Source: Falsigemmobacter faecalis (GTDB lineage Bacteria; Pseudomonadota; Alphaproteobacteria; Rhodobacterales; Rhodobacteraceae). Taken from it: DNA of 64,000 bases. The notes beneath the pieces are model-generated. The model ran no database searches. It worked only from the letters and a program-made list of their open reading frames with translations, and was not told the origin of the DNA. Positions within the stretch are counted from its first letter, which is position 1. Each line of letters opens with the position of its first letter. The position numbers and the translations under genes are program-made. This document shows positions 56,099 to 64,000 of the stretch, piece by piece. The DNA lies in the NCBI RefSeq assembly GCF_003863335.1, contig NZ_RRAZ01000011.1, positions 62,001 to 126,000 of the forward strand, written 5' to 3'.

Positions 56099-56884
56099 TC
56101 AGATGGCGGCGGCCACCGCACGCCGGCAAAGAACGCCCGCAAGATGGGCGCGGTAGTCCGGCGTGCCGTGCAGATCGCGCATCATGCCGGCCGGTGAGAG
56201 GCTGACGCCGCCCAGCGCCTCGGGGGTGAAGCGGGTGCTCAGCGCTGTTTCGGCTTCGGTCCAGCGGAAGACGCCGTTGTCGGAGGCGCCGGTCACAGCC
56301 ACGCGGACGCCGGTCGAATATTGCGCCACGAAGACCCCGGTCAGGGCAAAGCGTGAGGCGGGCTGGTCGAATTTGACATAGGCCGCGCGCAGCGGGATCG
56401 GGAACTGCACGGCGGTGATGATCTCACCTTCCTCCAGCGCCGTGGTGAAGAGCCCCTCAAAGAACTGATCGGCGTTGATGCTGCGCTTATTGGTGCGGAT
56501 AGTGGCACCGGAGGCGAGCACAGCCGAAGGGTAGCAGGCGGAGGGGTCATTATTGGCGATCGAGCCGCCAATGGTGCCACGGTTGCGCACCATCGGATCA
56601 CCGATGCCGCCTGCGAGTTTGGCCAGCGCCGGGTAATGGGCGGCAGCCTCGCGCGCGACGACGGCATGGGGGGTGGCGGCACCGATGGTCAGCAGTTTCC
56701 CCTCGGCCTTCACGCCTTTCATCTCGGGGATGGCGGTGAGGCTGACCACGGCGTCCGGCATATTCAGGCGTTGTTTCAGCACCGGAAGCAGCGTCATGCC
56801 GCCCGAGAGCGGCTGCGCGCCGCCTGCGACTGCGGCGAGAGCCTCCTGCATGCCCGTGGGACGGGAAAATTCAAACTCATACAT
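56099..56884 (-). CDS. coxM: FAD-binding subunit of a molybdenum hydroxylase (CoxM type)
   Basis: 261 residues, somewhat shorter than CoxM of Oligotropha (288). FAD-binding motifs: SGGMTLLPVLKQRL near residue 27 and NRGTIGGSIANNDPSACYPS near 100. Carries electrons from the Fe-S subunit to the quinone pool or another acceptor. Last gene of the operon, 12 bp after coxL. Gene symbols follow the CO dehydrogenase naming; the real substrate is not known. Confidence 0.88.
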   Translation of the reverse strand: MYEFEFSRPTGMQEALAAVAGGAQPLSGGMTLLPVLKQRLNMPDAVVSLTAIPEMKGVKAEGKLLTIGAATPHAVVAREAAAHYPALAKLAGGIGDPMVRNRGTIGGSIANNDPSACYPSAVLASGATIRTNKRSINADQFFEGLFTTALEEGEIITAVQFPIPLRAAYVKFDQPASRFALTGVFVAQYSTGVRVAVTGASDNGVFRWTEAETALSTRFTPEALGGVSLSPAGMMRDLHGTPDYRAHLAGVLCRRAVAAAI

Positions 56885-56896
56885 GAAGTCTCTCCC

Positions 56897-59269
56897 TTAG
56901 CTGTTTTGCATCGCCGCCCAGACCCGTGCGGGCGAGAGCGGCATGTCGATATGTTTGATCCCGGTGTAGCCGCCGCGGTGAAGGGCATCGATCACCGCAT
57001 TGACCACCGCCGGGGGCGAGCCGATGGCCCCGGCCTCACCGCAGCCTTTCACGCCGAGCGGGTTGTGGGTGCAGGGCGTGCAGGAGGAGTGATCCACCCT
57101 GAAGAAGGGCACATGCAGCGCGCGCGGCATGGCGTAATCCATCAGCGAGCCCGACAGCAGCTGGCCCTGGTCGTCATAGACCGCATGCTCCAGCAGCGCC
57201 TGGCCGATGCCCTGCCCGATACCGCCATGGACCTGGCCTTCGACGATCAGCGGGTTGACGATATTGCCGAAGTCATCGGCGGCCGAGAAGGCAAGGATGG
57301 TGACTTCGCCGGTCTCGGGGTCCACCTCCACCTCGCAGCCATAGCCGCCGGAGGGATAGGTGAAATTCGAGGGGTCGTAGAAGGCGGTTTCCTCGAGGCC
57401 CGGCTCCAGGCTTTCGAGCGGGTAGTTATGCGGCACATAGGCCGCCAGCGTCACCCCCGCCCAGTCGACCGATTTATCGGTGCCTGCGACGGAGAATTTG
57501 CCGTCCTTCAGCTCAATATCGGCCTCAGCAGCCTCGAGGAGGTGGGCGGCGATCTTTTTGGCTTTGTTCACGATCTTCTCGGTCGCGCGCACGATGGCAG
57601 AGCCGCCCACCGCCAGCGAGCGCGAGCCATAGGTGCCCATGCCCATCGGGGTATTGGCAGTATCGCCATGCACGATGTCGATCTGCGTGGCGGGAATGCC
57701 GATCATATCGGCCACCACCTGGGCAAAGGAGGTCTCATGCCCCTGACCATGGCTGTGCGAGCCGGTGAAGACCGAGATGGATCCGGTGGCATTCACCCGC
57801 ACGGTAGCACTTTCATAAAGCCCGGCGCGCGCGCCCAGCTGGCCGACCAGATGCGAGGGGGCGATGCCGCAGGCCTCGATGTAATGGGCGATGCCAAAGC
57901 CGCGCAGCTTGCCGCGGGCCTTGCTTTCCAGTGCGCGGGCTTCAAAGCCTGCGTGGTCCGAGATCTCGATCAGCTTATCGAGGGTCGCGTGGTAATTGCC
58001 GGTGTCATAGACCACCGCGACCGGGGTCTGATAGGGGAACTGATCGGGCTTGATGAAGTTCTGACGGCGCAGCTCAATCGGGCTGACGCCAAGTTCGCGC
58101 GCGGCTTTGTCGACCAGGCGTTCCAGCTGGAAGGTCGCCTCGGGGCGGCCTGCGCCGCGATAGGCATCGACCGGGACAGTATTGGTGAAGACTGCCTTCA
58201 CGTTCACATAGATCAGCGGGGTTTTATAATTCCCCGCCATCAGCGTGCCATGCAGCCATGTCGGCACCGAGGGCGCGAAGGTCGAGAGATAGGCCCCCAT
58301 ATTGGCATAGGTATCGGTGCGCAGCGCGGTGAAATTATGCTCTGCATCGAGCGCGAGTTCGATCTTCGTGACGTGATCGCGGCCATGGGCGTCGGAGACA
58401 AAGGCCTCCATCCGGGTGGAGGTCCATTTCACCGGGCGCTTCAGCTGACGCGAGGCGAAGGTGACGAAGGCCTCTTCGGCATAGTGGAAGATCTTGGTGC
58501 CAAAGCCGCCGCCGACATCCGGGGCCACCACGCGCAACTTATGCTCAGGGATGCCCAGCACGAAAGCGCCCATCAGCAGGCGGATCACATGGGGGTTCTG
58601 CGAGGTGGTATAGAGCGTCGACTGGTCGTCCCAGGCGTTATATTCGCCGACGGCCACCCGCGGCTCCATCGGGTTGGCGATCAGGCGGTTGTTGACCAGC
58701 TCAAGGCTGACCACATGAGCGGCAGAGGCGAAGGCCGCGTCCACGGCGGATTTATTCTCTTCGACGAAACCCCAGTCATAGCAGAGGTTTGACGTCAGCT
58801 CTTCATGTACTTTCGGCGCGTCGGGCGCGAGGGCCGCTTTCATATCCAGAACCGGCGGAAGCTCGGTGATGTCGATCTCAACGGCTTCGGCGGCATCGCG
58901 GGCTTCGGCCAGGCTTTCGGCCACCACCACGGCGATGGGATCGCCGACATGGCGGACTTTGCCATGGGCCAGCACCGGGTGGCGCGGCTCCTGCATGGGG
59001 GCGCCGAAGCGGTCCGTCACCTGCCAGCCGCAGGGGATTGAGCCGATCGTGACGAAATCCTCGCCGGTAAAAATCCGCACCACACCGGGCATGGCCTCAG
59101 CCGCCGTCGTGCTGACGGAATTCAGCTGCCCATGCGCCACTTCCGAGCGGATGAAATGGGCGTAAAGCTGGCCTTTCAGGTTGATATCATCGGTATACCG
59201 GCCATTGCCGGTCAGAAAACGCAGATCTTCGCGCCGCTTTGTCGGGGCGCCGATTCCGTCCTTGGGCAT
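56897..59269 (-). CDS. coxL: molybdopterin-binding large subunit, form II CO dehydrogenase-like (CoxL type)
   Basis: 790 residues. Xanthine dehydrogenase family large subunit: N-terminal [18 protein letters not shown], and active-site loop AYRGAGR at 369-375. That loop is the form II signature; true aerobic CO dehydrogenases (form I) have AYRCSFR with the Cu-ligand Cys. The catalytic Glu is in [18 protein letters not shown] near the C-terminus. Holds the Mo-molybdopterin-cytosine-dinucleotide. Form II enzymes probably oxidise aldehydes or N-heterocycles. Assembled with CoxS and CoxM. Confidence 0.93.
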   Translation of the reverse strand: MPKDGIGAPTKRREDLRFLTGNGRYTDDINLKGQLYAHFIRSEVAHGQLNSVSTTAAEAMPGVVRIFTGEDFVTIGSIPCGWQVTDRFGAPMQEPRHPVLAHGKVRHVGDPIAVVVAESLAEARDAAEAVEIDITELPPVLDMKAALAPDAPKVHEELTSNLCYDWGFVEENKSAVDAAFASAAHVVSLELVNNRLIANPMEPRVAVGEYNAWDDQSTLYTTSQNPHVIRLLMGAFVLGIPEHKLRVVAPDVGGGFGTKIFHYAEEAFVTFASRQLKRPVKWTSTRMEAFVSDAHGRDHVTKIELALDAEHNFTALRTDTYANMGAYLSTFAPSVPTWLHGTLMAGNYKTPLIYVNVKAVFTNTVPVDAYRGAGRPEATFQLERLVDKAARELGVSPIELRRQNFIKPDQFPYQTPVAVVYDTGNYHATLDKLIEISDHAGFEARALESKARGKLRGFGIAHYIEACGIAPSHLVGQLGARAGLYESATVRVNATGSISVFTGSHSHGQGHETSFAQVVADMIGIPATQIDIVHGDTANTPMGMGTYGSRSLAVGGSAIVRATEKIVNKAKKIAAHLLEAAEADIELKDGKFSVAGTDKSVDWAGVTLAAYVPHNYPLESLEPGLEETAFYDPSNFTYPSGGYGCEVEVDPETGEVTILAFSAADDFGNIVNPLIVEGQVHGGIGQGIGQALLEHAVYDDQGQLLSGSLMDYAMPRALHVPFFRVDHSSCTPCTHNPLGVKGCGEAGAIGSPPAVVNAVIDALHRGGYTGIKHIDMPLSPARVWAAMQNS

Positions 59270-59330
59270 TTCTTCCTCCCGTGATGCTGTCGCGTCCTGA
59301 TCCCGGCTCCTCCTCCGGGGTCGGGTGGCT

Positions 59331-59822
59331 TTAGTCCGTGGCGGTCACGCCCTCGGGGACCGGCTGGCCGGAAGCGGCAAGCACCGCTTTGACGATATTG
59401 TGATAGCCGGTGCAGCGGCAGATATTGCCCTCAAGGTGGTGACGGATCTCTGTCTCAGAGGGGCGCGGATTGTCCTGCAGCAGCGCCGCCGCCGACATCA
59501 CCATGCCAGGCGTGCAAAAGCCGCACTGCAGGCCGTGGTGATCCTGAAACGCCTGTTGCAGCACCGAAAGGCTGCCATCTTTATTGGCCATCCCTTCGAT
59601 GGTGGTCACCTCGGCGCCCTCGCATTCCATCGCCAGAACCGCGCAGCTTTTCACCGCCAGCCCGTCAATATGCACCGTGCAGGCCCCGCACTGGCTGGTG
59701 TCACAGCCGACATGAGTGCCGGTCAGACCCAGATCCTGACGCAGAAAATCCGACAGAAGCGTGCGCCCCTCTGCCGTGCCTGACATCTTGCGACCATTCA
59801 CGGTCATGGTGAGTTTCGTCAT
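59331..59822 (-). CDS. coxS: 2Fe-2S subunit of a molybdenum hydroxylase (CoxS type)
   Basis: 163 residues with two 2Fe-2S clusters: plant-ferredoxin-like C40-x4-C45-x2-C48 and C60 in [17 protein letters not shown] and the following segment, and the C-terminal helical cluster in [10 protein letters not shown] (near 98) and CRCTGYHNI (near 137). Passes electrons from molybdenum to FAD. 61 bp before coxL, with a strong GGAGG Shine-Dalgarno. Confidence 0.93.
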   Translation of the reverse strand: MTKLTMTVNGRKMSGTAEGRTLLSDFLRQDLGLTGTHVGCDTSQCGACTVHIDGLAVKSCAVLAMECEGAEVTTIEGMANKDGSLSVLQQAFQDHHGLQCGFCTPGMVMSAAALLQDNPRPSETEIRHHLEGNICRCTGYHNIVKAVLAASGQPVPEGVTATD

Positions 59823-59904
59823 GGTTCTCCTCCCTCAACCCCCTCAGTAAAGCATGGGCACTGGCTTTCGCCTATGATCATTTCGGGGGGAGCAGGCCTT
59901 ATTT

Positions 59905-60900
59905 TCAAGGCCCCTTCGGGGTCATGCGCGGATGCGGGCGTGAGGGCATCTCGACCAGCAGGCCACCAAGCCCCATGGCGGCAATATCGCGCGCAGAGAC
60001 TTCGATGCCGCAGCAGATCCGCTCCAGCACCCAATCGGCGCCATTCAGCGCCGGAGAGCGCGCGCAGCCCGGAAGGCCGATCACCGGGCGGCCCTGAAAC
60101 GCCCCCAGAAACAACAGATTACCCGGATCGACCGGCATACCCACCCGCGTCACCTGCCCGCCCGCAAGGCGCAGCGCCGCAGGCCCGACATCCTGCGGAT
60201 CCGAGGTGGCTGAGGCCGTCAGGATCAGCAAAGGCCCCGTCCCCGGTGCGGCCGCGATCGCCCGGGCCAGGGCTTCGCTGTCATGCGCGGCGCTGATTTT
60301 CGGCGCCATGGCCAGCCCCAGGCGGGCCAGACGCGCCTCAGTGACCCTTGCGCCCTTTGCGCCTGCGTCCTGGCCCGCGATCTCGGTCTCAATCAGCGTC
60401 GCCTCTGACCAGACCGGAGGGGCGAGAGAGACCGCCCCCGCAATCGCCTCTGCCACCCCGGCGACCGCCGCCCCCGCCACGGCATAGGAGATCACTTTGA
60501 CCGTGGCGATCATGCCGCCCGGCTCCAGCCGGTGCAGATCGGGGACGGTGGCAATGGTCAGCATCGGATCAACGGCATTGGCGGCAAGGATCTGCCCGGC
60601 CCGCAGCTGTGCAAGCCCCGGCCCCCGGGCGTGAAGATTGACCCGGCCCGTTCCCACGACCCGCAGCTCTACCCCCGGCCCCGCCGCCGCAGAGGCGATC
60701 TGCAGCGCAGCGGTGTCTTCTTCAAGGTCGTCCTTCGCCGGGATGGCCACCACCACGCTTTCCAGCCCCGCCGCCGCCATCCGGCTCAGATGATCCGCAG
60801 AGAGCCGCAGCCCCTTGCGCAGCCGCCCCTCCGGCAGGGCCAGCGAATGCGCAAGGATCGCCCCCTCAGCCTGTGAGAGCGGCACCGGCCCGAAAAACAT
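59905..60900 (-). CDS. molybdopterin-binding (MoeA/Mog-like) protein of the molybdenum hydroxylase operon
   Basis: 331 residues from ATG 60900, sharing one base with the xdhC stop. The C-terminal half has the MPT-binding MoaB/Mog fold: LLILTASATSDPQDVGPAAL near 206 and RVGMPVDPGNLLFLGAFQGRPVIGLPGCARSP near 235-266. Related proteins are often fused to a MobA-like nucleotidyltransferase, which is absent here. Likely helps load or modify the Mo cofactor before insertion into CoxL. An 82-bp gap to coxS could hold a further promoter. Confidence 0.82.
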   Translation of the reverse strand: MFFGPVPLSQAEGAILAHSLALPEGRLRKGLRLSADHLSRMAAAGLESVVVAIPAKDDLEEDTAALQIASAAAGPGVELRVVGTGRVNLHARGPGLAQLRAGQILAANAVDPMLTIATVPDLHRLEPGGMIATVKVISYAVAGAAVAGVAEAIAGAVSLAPPVWSEATLIETEIAGQDAGAKGARVTEARLARLGLAMAPKISAAHDSEALARAIAAAPGTGPLLILTASATSDPQDVGPAALRLAGGQVTRVGMPVDPGNLLFLGAFQGRPVIGLPGCARSPALNGADWVLERICCGIEVSARDIAAMGLGGLLVEMPSRPHPRMTPKGP

Positions 60901-61883
60901 CAGCCCTTCCTCAGCACTTCGGTCATCTGCGCCAGCACCGAGACGGCGATCTCTGCCGGGGACTTTGCGCCAATATTCAGCCCCACCGGCGCATGAATGC
61001 GGGCCAGTTGCGCCGCAGAGATCCCGGCAGCCGTCAGCCGCTCCAGCCGTTTGGCATGGGTCCGGGTTGAGCCCAGACACCCAAGGTAAAAGCAATCCGA
61101 GCCCAGCGCCGCCAGAATGGCCGGATCATCGAGCTTGGCGTCATGGGTCAGCGTCACCACTGCCGTGCGGGCATCGGGCTGCAACTCTGCCATGGCCTCA
61201 TCGGGCCAGTCGTTCAGGATCTCTTCGCCCGGAAACCGCAGATCCGAGCCAAAGGCTTCACGCGGGTCGATCAGCACCGGATCATAGCCCGCAAGCCGCG
61301 CCATGGGCAAAAGTGCCTGGGCGATATGCACCGCCCCCACCACGATCAGCCGCAGGCCGGGGTTGTGGATGGCGATGAAATGCTCCCCCTCCGGGCCGGA
61401 GCGGTCGGCGCGAAAGCGCGCGCGCAGATCGTCATTGGCCTCCCCGCCGCCGATCAACCGGCGCTGCCAGCTTTGCAGATCAACCTGATAGGCACAGGCG
61501 CGGCGGGCGGCGCGGGCGGCGACCAGATCGGCGAGCAGCGCCTCGGGGATGCCGCCCGCGCCGCCCACCGGCTCGACCAGAACCCGGATGGTGCCGCCAC
61601 AGGCCAGACCCACGGCAAAGGCATTCTCATCGCTGACGCCAAAGGTCAGAAGACGGCTTTGGCCCTCCGCGATCGCGGCCTCAGCCTCAAGGACCACCGC
61701 GCCTTCGACGCAGCCGCCCGAAACCGAACCCATCATCTCGCCCGCCGCACTGACCACCAGCTGGCTGCCCGCCTGGCGCGGGGCCGAGCCCCAGGTCTCC
61801 ACCACGGTGGCAAGGGCGGCCCCCCGGCCCTCCCGGGCCCAGGCAAGGGCGGTTTCGGGGATCTGGTCATGTCGGGCGGTCAT
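60900..61883 (-). CDS. xdhC: XdhC/CoxF family molybdenum cofactor maturation protein
   Basis: 327 residues. N-terminal XdhC domain with ATVVETWGSAPRQAGSQLVV near residue 25, SGGCVEGAVV near 55 and CGGTIRVLVEP near 95. C-terminal Rossmann domain RLIVVGAVHIAQALLPMARLAGYDPVLIDPR near 180-210 and the CLGSTRTHAKR block near 268. XdhC binds Mo cofactor, promotes its sulfuration and hands it to the hydroxylase. Overlaps the VWA gene upstream (ATGA) and the MPT-binding gene downstream. Confidence 0.92.
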   Translation of the reverse strand: MTARHDQIPETALAWAREGRGAALATVVETWGSAPRQAGSQLVVSAAGEMMGSVSGGCVEGAVVLEAEAAIAEGQSRLLTFGVSDENAFAVGLACGGTIRVLVEPVGGAGGIPEALLADLVAARAARRACAYQVDLQSWQRRLIGGGEANDDLRARFRADRSGPEGEHFIAIHNPGLRLIVVGAVHIAQALLPMARLAGYDPVLIDPREAFGSDLRFPGEEILNDWPDEAMAELQPDARTAVVTLTHDAKLDDPAILAALGSDCFYLGCLGSTRTHAKRLERLTAAGISAAQLARIHAPVGLNIGAKSPAEIAVSVLAQMTEVLRKG

Positions 61884-63139
61884 CGCCGTGCCTCCTGAAG
61901 TAAGCTCATCAGCCGCGCTTTCTCGCCCTGATCGCGGGCATCTGCCACCGCCCCGGCCAGCGCCTCAAGCGAGGCGATGGAATGGGCGGCGCGAAAGCAG
62001 TCGACATGGGGCAGCATAGCCGCAATGCCGCGGGCTTTGGGGGAAAATCCGTCCCAGCGCAAAAGCGGGTTCAGCCAGATCAGCCGACGGCTGCTGCGCC
62101 TGAGCCGCGCCACCTCGGTCGCGAGCTGCACCGGATCGTCGCGGTCCAGCCCGTCGGTGATCAAAAGGACCACCGCCCCGCCGCTCAGGACCCGCCGCCC
62201 CCAGCTCCGGTTAAATTCGGCCAGCGAGGCCCCGATCCTGGTGCCGCCGCGCCAGTCCTGGGCCTCTGCCCCCGCCGCAGCCAGCGCCGCATCGACATCG
62301 CGCCGCGCCAGATGGCGGGTGATATTCGTAAGCCGGGTGCCGAAGGTAAAGGCATGCACCTTCGACCAGCCATCGCCCGAGCGATTGGCGAGCGTATGGG
62401 CGAAATGCAGCACCATGCGGCTGTAATCCGACATCGAGCCGGAGATATCGCAGATCACCACCAGCGCAGGCCAGCGCTCTGCCCGGGTCCGGCGCGCGAT
62501 CTGCAACACCTCCCCCCCGCTGCGCAAAGCCCGGCGCAGCGTGGCGCGGCGATCGACCAGCCCCCCCGGCCCCGGCACCCTGCGGCGGGTGACGATGGGA
62601 TCCACCGGCAGCGAGAGCCGCGCAATCATGCGCCGCGCGCGGGCGGCCTCATCGGTGCTCATCTGCTCAAAATCAAGCTGGCGCAGGCTCTCGGTCTCCG
62701 AGGCCGTGCCGGAGGCATCGACCTCAATCAGGCTCTCCCCGCTTTCAGGAAGCGGCGGCACCCCGGGCAAATCGGCCTCTTCGGTCAGCGCCTCGGCGGC
62801 GCGGCGGGCGGCGGGGGCTGCGGCCTTTTCCTCCTGGGTGCCGCGCATAGACGGCAGCAAAAGGGCCATCATATGCTCCATATAGCGCGGATCGCGCCAG
62901 AAGAGCCGAAACATCTGATCAAACACCGGCCGATGCTCGGGGCGGGAGATCAGCACAGCGCGCAGGCTGTGATAAAAATCCTCGCGCCGCGAAAATCCGG
63001 CCGCCTGCACCGCCTGCAGCGCGGTCAGCGCCGCCCCCGGCCCCACCGGAAGCCCGGCTTTGCGCAGCGCCCGGATGAACCACAGGATGTTCTCGCCCAG
63101 CCGGCCGTTTTCGGGGATCTCAAAGGCGGGGGCGGTCAT
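61880..63139 (-). CDS. coxE: VWA domain protein CoxE
   Basis: 419 residues. N-terminal helical CoxE domain, an acidic linker around 100-150, then a von Willebrand A domain with MIDAS motif DISGSMS near 234 and a second metal contact in LITDGLDRDD near 330. With the MoxR-type ATPase CoxD, CoxE is needed for maturation of the active site of form I CO dehydrogenase. Overlaps coxD (ATGA) and xdhC (ATGA), so translation is coupled throughout. Confidence 0.92.
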   Translation of the reverse strand: MTAPAFEIPENGRLGENILWFIRALRKAGLPVGPGAALTALQAVQAAGFSRREDFYHSLRAVLISRPEHRPVFDQMFRLFWRDPRYMEHMMALLLPSMRGTQEEKAAAPAARRAAEALTEEADLPGVPPLPESGESLIEVDASGTASETESLRQLDFEQMSTDEAARARRMIARLSLPVDPIVTRRRVPGPGGLVDRRATLRRALRSGGEVLQIARRTRAERWPALVVICDISGSMSDYSRMVLHFAHTLANRSGDGWSKVHAFTFGTRLTNITRHLARRDVDAALAAAGAEAQDWRGGTRIGASLAEFNRSWGRRVLSGGAVVLLITDGLDRDDPVQLATEVARLRRSSRRLIWLNPLLRWDGFSPKARGIAAMLPHVDCFRAAHSIASLEALAGAVADARDQGEKARLMSLLQEARR

Positions 63140-64000
63140 ACCGCGCCCAGACCCGCCCGGGCTTCATTGAGAAGCCGCGTCGCCTCTGAGCCCTGGAGCC
63201 GCGCGATATCGTCCTGATATTTCAGGATCGCGCCCAGGGTATCGGCGATCACCTGGGGCGAGAGCGCAATCACATCCAGCGCGAGCAGACATTTCGCCCA
63301 GTCGATGGTCTCGGCCACGCCTGGCTTTTTAAAGAGATCCTCCTGGCGCAGGCGCTGCACAAAGGCCACCACTTCGCGTGAAAGCGCCTCTGCGGCCTCA
63401 GGGGCGCGGGCCTGCAGGATCTCCAGCTCGCGCTCAAAGGCCGGGTAATCGACCCAGTGATAAAGACAGCGCCGCTTCAGCGCCTCATGCACTTCGCGGG
63501 TGCGATTCGAGGTCAGGATAACGATCGGCGGCTCGGCGGCCTTGATGGTGCCCAGTTCAGGGATAGTGACCTGGAAATCTGAAAGCGCCTCCAGAAGGAA
63601 GGCCTCAAATGGCTCATCGGTGCGGTCGATCTCATCGATCAGCAGAACCGGCGGGCCGCCGGGCTGCGGGCGCAGCGCCTGGAGTAGCGGGCGCTCGATC
63701 AGAAATTCTTCGGTGAAAAGATCCTGGCGCAGCGCGCCGGTCTGCCCGCTGGCTTCCGCGCTGCGAATGGCGATCATCTGCGCGGCGAAATTCCATTCAG
63801 CAAGCGCCTGAGCCACATCGAGCCCCTCATAGCACTGCAGCCGGATGAGCCGCCGCCCCAGCCCCGTCGCGATGGCGCGGGCGATCTCGGTCTTGCCGGT
63901 GCCGGGCTCTCCCTCCAGAAAGAGCGGCCGGTTCAGCCGCAGCGCCAGAAAGACCACCGTCGCCAGCGCGCGACCCGCCACATAGTCCTGCCCGCTGAGC
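63136..64000 (-). CDS. coxD: MoxR-type AAA+ ATPase CoxD (5' end beyond window)
   Basis: At least 287 residues; the frame stays open to the window edge and the visible N-terminus reads LSGQDYVAGRALATV, matching an internal position in CoxD, so roughly 10-15 residues are missing. Walker A EGEPGTGKTEIA, Walker B PVLLIDEIDRTDEPF and sensor-1 IVILTSNRTREV are present. In Oligotropha CoxD is a chaperone-like ATPase acting with CoxE on the Mo/Cu site. A GTG within the visible part is not the true start. Confidence 0.92.
   Translation of the reverse strand, partial: LSGQDYVAGRALATVVFLALRLNRPLFLEGEPGTGKTEIARAIATGLGRRLIRLQCYEGLDVAQALAEWNFAAQMIAIRSAEASGQTGALRQDLFTEEFLIERPLLQALRPQPGGPPVLLIDEIDRTDEPFEAFLLEALSDFQVTIPELGTIKAAEPPIVILTSNRTREVHEALKRRCLYHWVDYPAFERELEILQARAPEAAEALSREVVAFVQRLRQEDLFKKPGVAETIDWAKCLLALDVIALSPQVIADTLGAILKYQDDIARLQGSEATRLLNEARAGLGAV

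Noticed and set aside
56636-58792. 718-codon plus-strand open frame
   Set aside because: Wholly antisense to coxM/coxL, which carry clear family motifs; the translation is low-complexity His/Gly/Arg as expected for a shadow frame in GC-rich DNA.

Overview
The window is a gene-dense, GC-rich stretch of chromosome from an alphaproteobacterium, almost certainly of the Rhodobacteraceae (Rhodobacter/Paracoccus/Gemmobacter-like). I infer this from family-level features: the radA-cvpA-purF order, an MmcB-type DNA repair gene, LexA- and CtrA-like boxes of alphaproteobacterial type, a class II DAHP synthase, a RibB with a dead GTP-cyclohydrolase-like tail, and an IF-3 that seems to start at AUA. No phage, transposase, CRISPR array or plasmid gene is visible. 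This is mostly core metabolism and information processing with a few accessory operons.

Layout. 0-7.4 kb: tail of an unknown gene, a small His/Pro-rich lipoprotein, an M20 amidohydrolase, then mazG, radA, cvpA, purF (with a hairpin over its ribosome binding site), an SDR oxidoreductase and tRNA-Gly(CCC). 7.4-8.06 kb: gene-free. 8.1-14.3 kb: cysS, a FAD oxidoreductase co-translated with an argE-like deacetylase, a Fur-family regulator, a FadL-type porin and a small membrane protein. 14.4-17.6 kb (minus): ribB-ribH-nusB-lrgA-lrgB. 17.8-21.7 kb: two DMT exporters around enolase, and an exported protein with CtrA-like boxes in front. 21.7-26.0 kb: copper P-type ATPase, cobS and divergent cobT. 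26.1-28.2 kb: mostly gene-free, holding only mmcB with an SOS-like box, and ending in a strong terminator that has no recognised gene before it.

28.3-34.2 kb: prfC coupled to two unknown genes, class II DAHP synthase, a PQQ-type sugar dehydrogenase and a DUF805 protein. 34.5-39.7 kb: a complete branched-chain amino-acid-type ABC importer (binding protein, two ATPases, two permeases). 39.8-43.6 kb: infC, an Ala-rich coiled-coil protein, lepA and a small secreted protein. 43.7-48.1 kb: GlcNAc kinase-like and nagA, ygfZ, a DUF1178 protein and purC. 48.2-53.4 kb: a YbbP/YbbA-type ABC system head-to-head with a GDSL esterase, a CurA-like reductase and slyX. 53.4-54.4 kb: gene-free. 54.4-56.0 kb: lipoprotein, sufE and a hotdog thioesterase. 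56.1-64 kb (minus): a form II CO-dehydrogenase/aldehyde-oxidase-type molybdenum hydroxylase operon with its maturation genes (coxD, coxE, xdhC, a molybdopterin-binding protein, then coxS-coxL-coxM), cut by the window end.

A short interspersed element (TATTT/CCAAAG motif, in two copies joined to a GGGGAGGGC/GCCCTCCCC hairpin) recurs just after stop codons. I found no clearly novel multi-gene system. The best leads are RNA-level or regulatory: the purF hairpin, the ribB leader hairpin, the unexplained terminator before prfC, the SOS-like box of mmcB, tandem CtrA-like boxes at 21.0 kb and the repeat family. The form II molybdenum hydroxylase operon has an unknown substrate.
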